Origin: Rheinheimera aquimaris
Lineage (GTDB): Bacteria > Pseudomonadota > Gammaproteobacteria > Enterobacterales > Alteromonadaceae
Reading direction: 5' to 3'
DNA length: 64,000 nt
NCBI RefSeq assembly: GCF_020531985.1
Contig: NZ_JAJAVQ010000003.1
Span: forward strand, 620,001 to 684,000
The notes below the pieces were generated by a model. It had not been told where the DNA came from and ran no database searches. It saw only the letters and a program-made list of their open reading frames with translations. Of the stretch, positions 59,265 to 64,000 are shown one piece after another. Position 1 is the first letter of the stretch. The number at the start of each line of letters is the position of its first letter. The translations under genes and the position numbers were made by a program.

Positions 59265-60545
59265 ATGCGCGCACATTACTTTGCATGGCTGTTGTCAGTG
59301 TCAGCCATTGGTCTGTCTGCACAGCAACATGACAGCCATCAACATGATACACACCCCGATACTGCACAGGATATCGAGTCTACAAAACTTGCTCCAAAGC
59401 AGAGTGCAGTAACACAGAGTGCAATAACAGAAAGTGTATTACCGCAAACGGTACAGTTATATAGCTGCCCAATGCATCCCCACATTCAGCAACATGAACC
59501 CGGCAACTGTCCGATATGTGGTATGACACTGGTAGCAAAGTCAGCACCTATGAATGCACAGGTACAGGTGAACGGCGCCATGCAACAGGCGCTGGCTATC
59601 CGCACAGCAACAGCCGAATCAAGAACCTTATGGCGTTTTATTGAAACCTTCGCTCAGGTGCAGTACCCGGAAGATGCTATTCACCACAGCCATATACGCG
59701 CTGAAGGCTGGATAGAACAGCTGTATGTACGCAGCCTTGGCCAGCGCGTTCAGGCCGGGGAAAAGCTGTTTAGCTACTATGCGCCGGACTTACTGGTGGC
59801 ACAGGATGACTACCTGCAAGCGTTATCTGTCAGCCAGCAAAATGGCAGCCGCAGCGCTAACCTGCTGCAGCGGGCAGAAACCCGCTTACGTTTGCTGGGC
59901 CTGACCGACAAGGACATCAAACAATTGCAGCAAAGCCGCCAGAGCCAGTACCAAATCACCGTTTACGCACATCAGGACGGAGTTGTCACCATGCTGAATG
60001 TGCGCGACGGCATGTATATCCGCCCGGGCGATACCCTGATGGAAATCACCAGCCTGCAGCAAGTCTGGCTCACAGCCGATGTACCGGAGGCACAGCAAAG
60101 CTGGCTTAGGCAGGGTATGGCGGCTGAAGTGGATATTCCATCGCAGCATATCTCAGGTATTGAGACCCGGGTCGATTTTATCTACCCGGCGCTTGATGCG
60201 CAAAGCCGCACCAGCAAAGTCAGAATGACGCTGGACAACCCGCAGCAACAGCTGCAGCCGAATATGTTGCTGCCGGTAAGACTGTATGGCGGCGAATTGA
60301 AAGATGTACTGGCCGTGCCGCGTGACGCAGTGCTGCTGTCCGGTACTGGCAGCCGGGTGATTGTGCAAGAAGGCGACAACTTCAGCGTACGCAAGATCAC
60401 TACAGGCAACAGTGCACAGGGCTATGTGCAGGTGTTATCCGGCCTGGCTGCGGGTGAGCAGGTAGTGGTTTCCGGTCAGTTCCTGCTGGATGCTGAAGCT
60501 GGCTTAAGCCAGCTCCCCGTCAGCACCGCTGCGCATCAGCATTAG
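59265..60545 (+). CDS. RND efflux periplasmic adaptor (CusB/CzcB type) with heavy-metal-binding domain
   Basis: A 426-residue membrane-fusion protein. After a signal peptide (about 1-20) comes a His-rich segment (QQHDSHQHDTHPD), then a heavy-metal-binding module YSCPMHPHIQQHEPGNCPICGMTLV (about 66-90). The CusB-like adaptor domains follow: the barrel-sandwich hybrid (SHIRAEGWIEQLYVRSLGQRVQAGEKLFSYYAPDL), a helical hairpin, TVYAHQDGVVTMLNVRDGMYIRPGDTLMEI and the beta-barrel region. It carries metal or substrate to the pump. It is 11 bases upstream of the CusA-like gene. Confidence 0.9.
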   Translation: MRAHYFAWLLSVSAIGLSAQQHDSHQHDTHPDTAQDIESTKLAPKQSAVTQSAITESVLPQTVQLYSCPMHPHIQQHEPGNCPICGMTLVAKSAPMNAQVQVNGAMQQALAIRTATAESRTLWRFIETFAQVQYPEDAIHHSHIRAEGWIEQLYVRSLGQRVQAGEKLFSYYAPDLLVAQDDYLQALSVSQQNGSRSANLLQRAETRLRLLGLTDKDIKQLQQSRQSQYQITVYAHQDGVVTMLNVRDGMYIRPGDTLMEITSLQQVWLTADVPEAQQSWLRQGMAAEVDIPSQHISGIETRVDFIYPALDAQSRTSKVRMTLDNPQQQLQPNMLLPVRLYGGELKDVLAVPRDAVLLSGTGSRVIVQEGDNFSVRKITTGNSAQGYVQVLSGLAAGEQVVVSGQFLLDAEAGLSQLPVSTAAHQH

Positions 60546-60556
60546 GAGCAGCATCA

Positions 60557-63500
60557 ATGATTAAAGCTATTATCCGCTGGTCGGTGCAAAACCCGTTGCT
60601 GGTGCTGATAAGCACGCTGGCACTGACACTGTTCGGCTATCAGGCCAGCCAGCAGCTGAAACTCGATGCGCTGCCAGATTTGTCTGATGTGCAGGTTATT
60701 ATCAAAACCAGTTTCCCCGGCCAGACGCCACAAACAATAGAAGAACAGGTGAGCTATCCGCTATCGACAGCCTTATTAGCGGTGCCCAAAGCCAAAGCCG
60801 TACGCAGCTTTTCTATGCCTAATGACAGCTACCTGTATGTTATTTTCGAAGATGGTACAGATCCATACTGGGCACGTTCGCGGGTACTGGAATACCTGCA
60901 AACCGTGACACTGCCGGCAGGTGCCAACGCTACGCTTGGCCCGGACGCCAGCGGTGTTGGCTGGATATTCCAGTATGCGCTGACCGACAGCAGCGGCAGT
61001 CAGTCATTGGAACAGCTCACCAGTCTGCAGCAGTTTTATCTGACACCAGAGCTACAAAGCGTGGCGGGCGTGGCAGAGGTTGCCAGTATAGGCGGTATGA
61101 AAAAAACCTATCAATTGCAGCTGGATCCTCGACTGATGCGCTCATTCAACGTCACGCTACAACAGGTCATTACTGCCATTAACAGCCACAACCAGCAGCG
61201 GGGCGGCAGCGTGGTAGAAGTCGCAGAAACAGAGCTGCTGGTGCAGTCTTCTGGCTATATTCAATCGCTACAACAGCTGGCGGCGGTACCGCTGGGGGTG
61301 CGCAACAGCGCCGATTACCCGCTGACACTGGCAGATGTTGGTACAGTGCAAACTGTACCGGCGGCCCGGCGCGGCATAGCAGAGCTAAACGGTGAAGGCG
61401 AAGTTGTTGGCGGCATCATAGTCATGCGTCAGGGCGAAAATGCGTTAAGCACCATAGCGGCAGTAAAACAAAAAATGGCACAGTTACAAAGTGGCCTGCC
61501 AGCAGGTGTGGCTATGGTTACCGTTTATGATCGCGCCACTCTGATTGAAAACACTGTCAGCAATCTTAGCGACAAGTTACTGGAAGAAATGGCCGTCGTC
61601 GCGCTGGTGTGTCTGGCATTCTTACTGCACGTACGCTCGGCTCTGGTTGCTGTCATCAGCCTGCCGCTGGCCCTGCTGGCCAGCATCTTACTGATGAACC
61701 TTTTAAATATCAGCGCCAACGTCATGAGCCTGGGCGGTATCGCTATCGCCATTGGTGCTCTGGTGGACGCCGCCATTGTGATGGTAGAGCATGGCCATAA
61801 AAAGCTGGAGCAGGCACGCGCGGGTAATGTCACGCTTAGCCGCAGTGAGTTTCGTCAGGTGATCCTTGATGCCTGTACTGAAGTCGGGCCAGCATTATTT
61901 TTCTCCTTATTGGTGATCACCGTCAGTTTTATGCCGGTGTTTTTGCTCGAGGCGCAGGAAGGCCGGCTATTTGCGCCACTGGCCTACACAAAAACCTTCG
62001 CCATGGCCGCCGCGGCAGTACTGGCAGTCACGCTGATCCCAGTGCTGATGCTGTACTTACTGCGCGGCAAAATCCCATCAGAGCATAGTAATCCGCTTAA
62101 CCGCACGCTGGTCGCACTATACCGGCCGGTGCTCAGCCTGTGTTTACGCTTTCCCAAAACGCTGGTGTTGCTGTCGTTGCTGGCGCTGGCCTCTGCTACC
62201 CTGCCCTGGCAACGGTTATCCAGCGAGTTTATGCCAGCTTTCGCTGAAGGTGATTTGCTGTATATGCCAACCACAGTGCCGGGGCTAAGCCCGGCCACGG
62301 CAGCCAAACTGCTGCAGCAGACTGACCGGCTGATCAAAACCGTGCCTGAAGTTGACACAGTGCTGGGTAAAAGTGGCCGCGCCGATTCGGCAACGGATCC
62401 GGCACCGCTGACAATGTTCGAAACCAGCGTGAAGTTAAAACCGCAAAGCGAGTGGCGCGATGGTTTCACTCTGGCTGACATTATTGCTGAACTTGATGCA
62501 GTAGTGCAGGTGCCGGGCCTGACCAATGCCTGGCTACCACCGATTAAAACCCGCATTGATATGTTGTCTACCGGTATCAGAACGCCGGTGGGCATTCGTG
62601 TCAGCGGGCCGGATCTGGATGTTTTGTCCGAGGTTGCAACGCAGCTGGAGCAAAAAGTAAAAGCGCTGCCCGGCAGCCGTTCCGTATTTGCCGAGCGCGC
62701 CGAATCCGGGCTTTATCTGAACATTACACCCAATATCGCTCAGTTAGCACGCTATGGCATAACACTGACTGAACTGCAGCAGTATGTTGCCAATGCGATT
62801 GGCGGCGCGCCGGTGGCGCAAAGCATTCAGGGCCGTGAACGCTTTGATATCAGCCTGCGTTTCCCACGTGAACTGCGCAGTCACCCGGATGACATCGCCA
62901 AACTGCCACTGCAAAGCCGGGATGGGGCTTTTGTACTGCTGGAGCAGGTTGCTGATATCAGCGTAGATAATGGCCCGGTCATGATCCGGGCAGAAAATGC
63001 CCGCCTGACCAGTTGGGTATTTATCGACCTGCAGACCGATACCCAACTTGGCCGTTACCTCAACGATCTGCAACAATTGCTGGCTACGCAGCAGTTCCCG
63101 CCCCAGGTGACTGTCAGCATTGGCGGCCAGTATGAATATCTGCAGCGCGTCAGTGCGCGCTTACAGCAGCTGGTGCCAGTGACCTTGTTACTGATCGTCG
63201 TGTTGCTGTATCTGACGTTCCGCCGTTTCAGTGATGTGGTCCTGGTACTGGTATCATTGCCGTTTGCCTTAAGTGGCAGCCTATGGCTATTGTATCTGCT
63301 GGACTACCAGCTGTCGGTCGCGGTCGCCGTAGGGTTAATCGCACTCAGTGGTGTGGCGGCTGAGTTTGCGGTGGTGATGTTATTGTACTTAAAGCGGGCG
63401 GTTGAAGAGCTACAACCGGCGAACCGCGATCAGCTGTGGCAGGCCATTATGCATGGCGCTGTGCAGCGGGTGCGTCCCAAAGCCATGACGGTGCTGACCA

Positions 63501-63667
63501 TCATTGTCAGCCTGTTGCCCATCATGCTCGGCGCCGGAGCCGGTAACGAAGTGATGCAACGCATCGCCGCACCAATGCTGGGCGGTATGGTTGCCGCACC
63601 TTTGGTATCTATGCTGCTGATGCCAGTGTTGTACTTTCTGTTGTTGCGTCGCCGTTTGCCGGCTTAA
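60557..63667 (+). CDS. Heavy-metal RND efflux pump (CusA/CzcA family)
   Basis: A 1036-residue inner-membrane proton antiporter with 12 membrane helices and two large periplasmic domains. Proton-relay residues of CusA are conserved: Asp in GALVDAAIVMVEHGHK, Glu in GVAAEFAVVMLLYL, Lys in RVRPKAMTVL. Two methionines that align with Cu/Ag-binding CusA Mets are in LTMFETSV and RIDMLSTGI, which favours monovalent copper or silver over Zn/Co/Cd export; I could not place the third. No outer-membrane CusC-like gene lies between the neighbours, so one must come from elsewhere. Confidence 0.92.
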   Translation: MIKAIIRWSVQNPLLVLISTLALTLFGYQASQQLKLDALPDLSDVQVIIKTSFPGQTPQTIEEQVSYPLSTALLAVPKAKAVRSFSMPNDSYLYVIFEDGTDPYWARSRVLEYLQTVTLPAGANATLGPDASGVGWIFQYALTDSSGSQSLEQLTSLQQFYLTPELQSVAGVAEVASIGGMKKTYQLQLDPRLMRSFNVTLQQVITAINSHNQQRGGSVVEVAETELLVQSSGYIQSLQQLAAVPLGVRNSADYPLTLADVGTVQTVPAARRGIAELNGEGEVVGGIIVMRQGENALSTIAAVKQKMAQLQSGLPAGVAMVTVYDRATLIENTVSNLSDKLLEEMAVVALVCLAFLLHVRSALVAVISLPLALLASILLMNLLNISANVMSLGGIAIAIGALVDAAIVMVEHGHKKLEQARAGNVTLSRSEFRQVILDACTEVGPALFFSLLVITVSFMPVFLLEAQEGRLFAPLAYTKTFAMAAAAVLAVTLIPVLMLYLLRGKIPSEHSNPLNRTLVALYRPVLSLCLRFPKTLVLLSLLALASATLPWQRLSSEFMPAFAEGDLLYMPTTVPGLSPATAAKLLQQTDRLIKTVPEVDTVLGKSGRADSATDPAPLTMFETSVKLKPQSEWRDGFTLADIIAELDAVVQVPGLTNAWLPPIKTRIDMLSTGIRTPVGIRVSGPDLDVLSEVATQLEQKVKALPGSRSVFAERAESGLYLNITPNIAQLARYGITLTELQQYVANAIGGAPVAQSIQGRERFDISLRFPRELRSHPDDIAKLPLQSRDGAFVLLEQVADISVDNGPVMIRAENARLTSWVFIDLQTDTQLGRYLNDLQQLLATQQFPPQVTVSIGGQYEYLQRVSARLQQLVPVTLLLIVVLLYLTFRRFSDVVLVLVSLPFALSGSLWLLYLLDYQLSVAVAVGLIALSGVAAEFAVVMLLYLKRAVEELQPANRDQLWQAIMHGAVQRVRPKAMTVLTIIVSLLPIMLGAGAGNEVMQRIAAPMLGGMVAAPLVSMLLMPVLYFLLLRRRLPA

Positions 63668-63678
63668 CCAAGAAACGC

Positions 63679-63709
63679 AGGCGTACTGCTTAGTCAGTAC
63701 GCTTATTTT
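63679..63709 (+). terminator. Terminator of the CusA-like gene
   Basis: Stem GCGTACTG / CAGTACGC (63681-63688 and 63695-63702) with a 6-base loop, followed on the plus strand by TTATTTTG, 14 bases after the stop. It abuts the end of the convergent DUF192 gene. Confidence 0.7.
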
Positions 63710-64000
63710 GCGCCGTCAGTCGCTTTTTTATCCGGCATAGACACTTTAGCACCAACTTTTATGCCGTGGCTGGCAAACCAGCCACGTGGCATTTCCAGTG
63801 CAGCTATTACCGGCCCCGGTGACGGCACCGGCGTCTGGTCAAAAGGTTCCAACTGCACCAGTTGGGCGATGGTCCAGTCGGGTGCGATATAAGCGACATC
63901 CAGCGCCATGCTGGTATTGGCCATCCACAGCGAAATAGCCGTCGGTTTTTGATACAGCAAAAACATGCCGGGCTCAGCACTTTGTTGAAACATCAGGCCC
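63703..64000 (-). CDS. DUF192 family protein, C-terminal part (runs off right edge)
   Basis: The coding region enters from beyond the right edge. About 99 residues are visible, beginning GLMFQQSAEPGMFLLY. The pattern continues LWMANTSMALDVAYI and ends with VIAALEMPRGWFASHGIKVGAKVSM. GLMFR..., a central ISLWMxNT-like segment and a late LExxxGWFxxxGIxxGxKV are typical of DUF192, of unknown function and usually secreted. The internal Met at 63993 is not the true start, because the conserved GL precedes it. It is convergent with the CusA-like gene. Confidence 0.85.
   Translation of the reverse strand, partial: GLMFQQSAEPGMFLLYQKPTAISLWMANTSMALDVAYIAPDWTIAQLVQLEPFDQTPVPSPGPVIAALEMPRGWFASHGIKVGAKVSMPDKKATDGAK

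Overview
The window is a gene-dense stretch of chromosome from a gammaproteobacterium, most likely an Alteromonadales-type marine or aquatic organism (Rheinheimera, Alishewanella, Arsukibacterium or a relative). This placement is inferred from gene order and family content: DUF3802, DUF3369-type HD-GYP regulators, TIGR03899 and TIGR04219 proteins, the argD-astA-astD order, pilMNOPQ-aroK-aroB-damX-dam, metB-metL-metF divergent from metJ, and ftsY-ftsE-ftsX-rpoH. No rRNA, tRNA, CRISPR array, insertion sequence or phage gene was recognised.

Layout. 1-6.7 kb: a cut-off response regulator, a TIGR03899-like protein, a degenerate hybrid sensor, envelope proteins (TIGR04219 barrel, DUF2333, PCuAC copper chaperone) and a run of very small membrane or secreted proteins ending in PspC. 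6.8-11 kb: dusA, an EAL-HDOD protein, speD, a YhfA-type OsmC protein and DUF3802. 11-18.8 kb: arginine succinyltransferase genes argD/astC-astA-astD, an HDOD protein, pabA/trpG, trpS and rpe. 19-20.3 kb: a TorF-like porin and two small membrane-protein genes lying between rpe and dam. 20.2-31.9 kb: dam, damX, aroB, aroK, the type IV pilus assembly operon pilMNOPQ, and the divergent PBP1A gene. 31.9-37.3 kb: argCBFGH behind a clear tandem ARG box. 37.4-40.4 kb: a large propeller-GGDEF sensor. 40.6-45.7 kb: the methionine genes metB-metL-metF and metJ around an array of met boxes. 45.7-50.2 kb: rpoH, ftsX, ftsE, ftsY and divergent rsmD. 50.2-55.8 kb: YjaG, a DUF2007 zinc-ribbon protein, a Gln-rich coiled-coil protein, DUF2721, an HD-GYP response regulator and two lipoproteins. 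56-58 kb: an ECF sigma factor with an anti-sigma-like membrane protein and a secreted coiled-coil protein. 58.1-64 kb: a 2OG-Fe(II) oxygenase, a Cys/His-rich small protein, a CusB/CusA metal efflux pair and a partial DUF192 protein.

How it fits together. Most of the window is housekeeping: arginine and methionine biosynthesis under ArgR and MetJ, arginine breakdown, shikimate steps, DNA methylation, cell division and secretion targeting, pilus assembly and cell-wall synthesis. Around it sit several cyclic-di-GMP or HDOD signalling proteins and two copper-related loci.

The most striking non-coding signal is a perfect CIRCE inverted repeat (the HrcA operator) directly upstream of rpoH, which suggests that the heat-shock sigma factor may be under HrcA control. 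Other points worth checking are the chain of tiny membrane-protein genes upstream of PspC, the three-gene ECF sigma operon whose partners belong to no family I recognise, and the Gln-rich coiled-coil/DUF2007/YjaG operon. I did not find a clearly new multi-gene defence or metabolic system.
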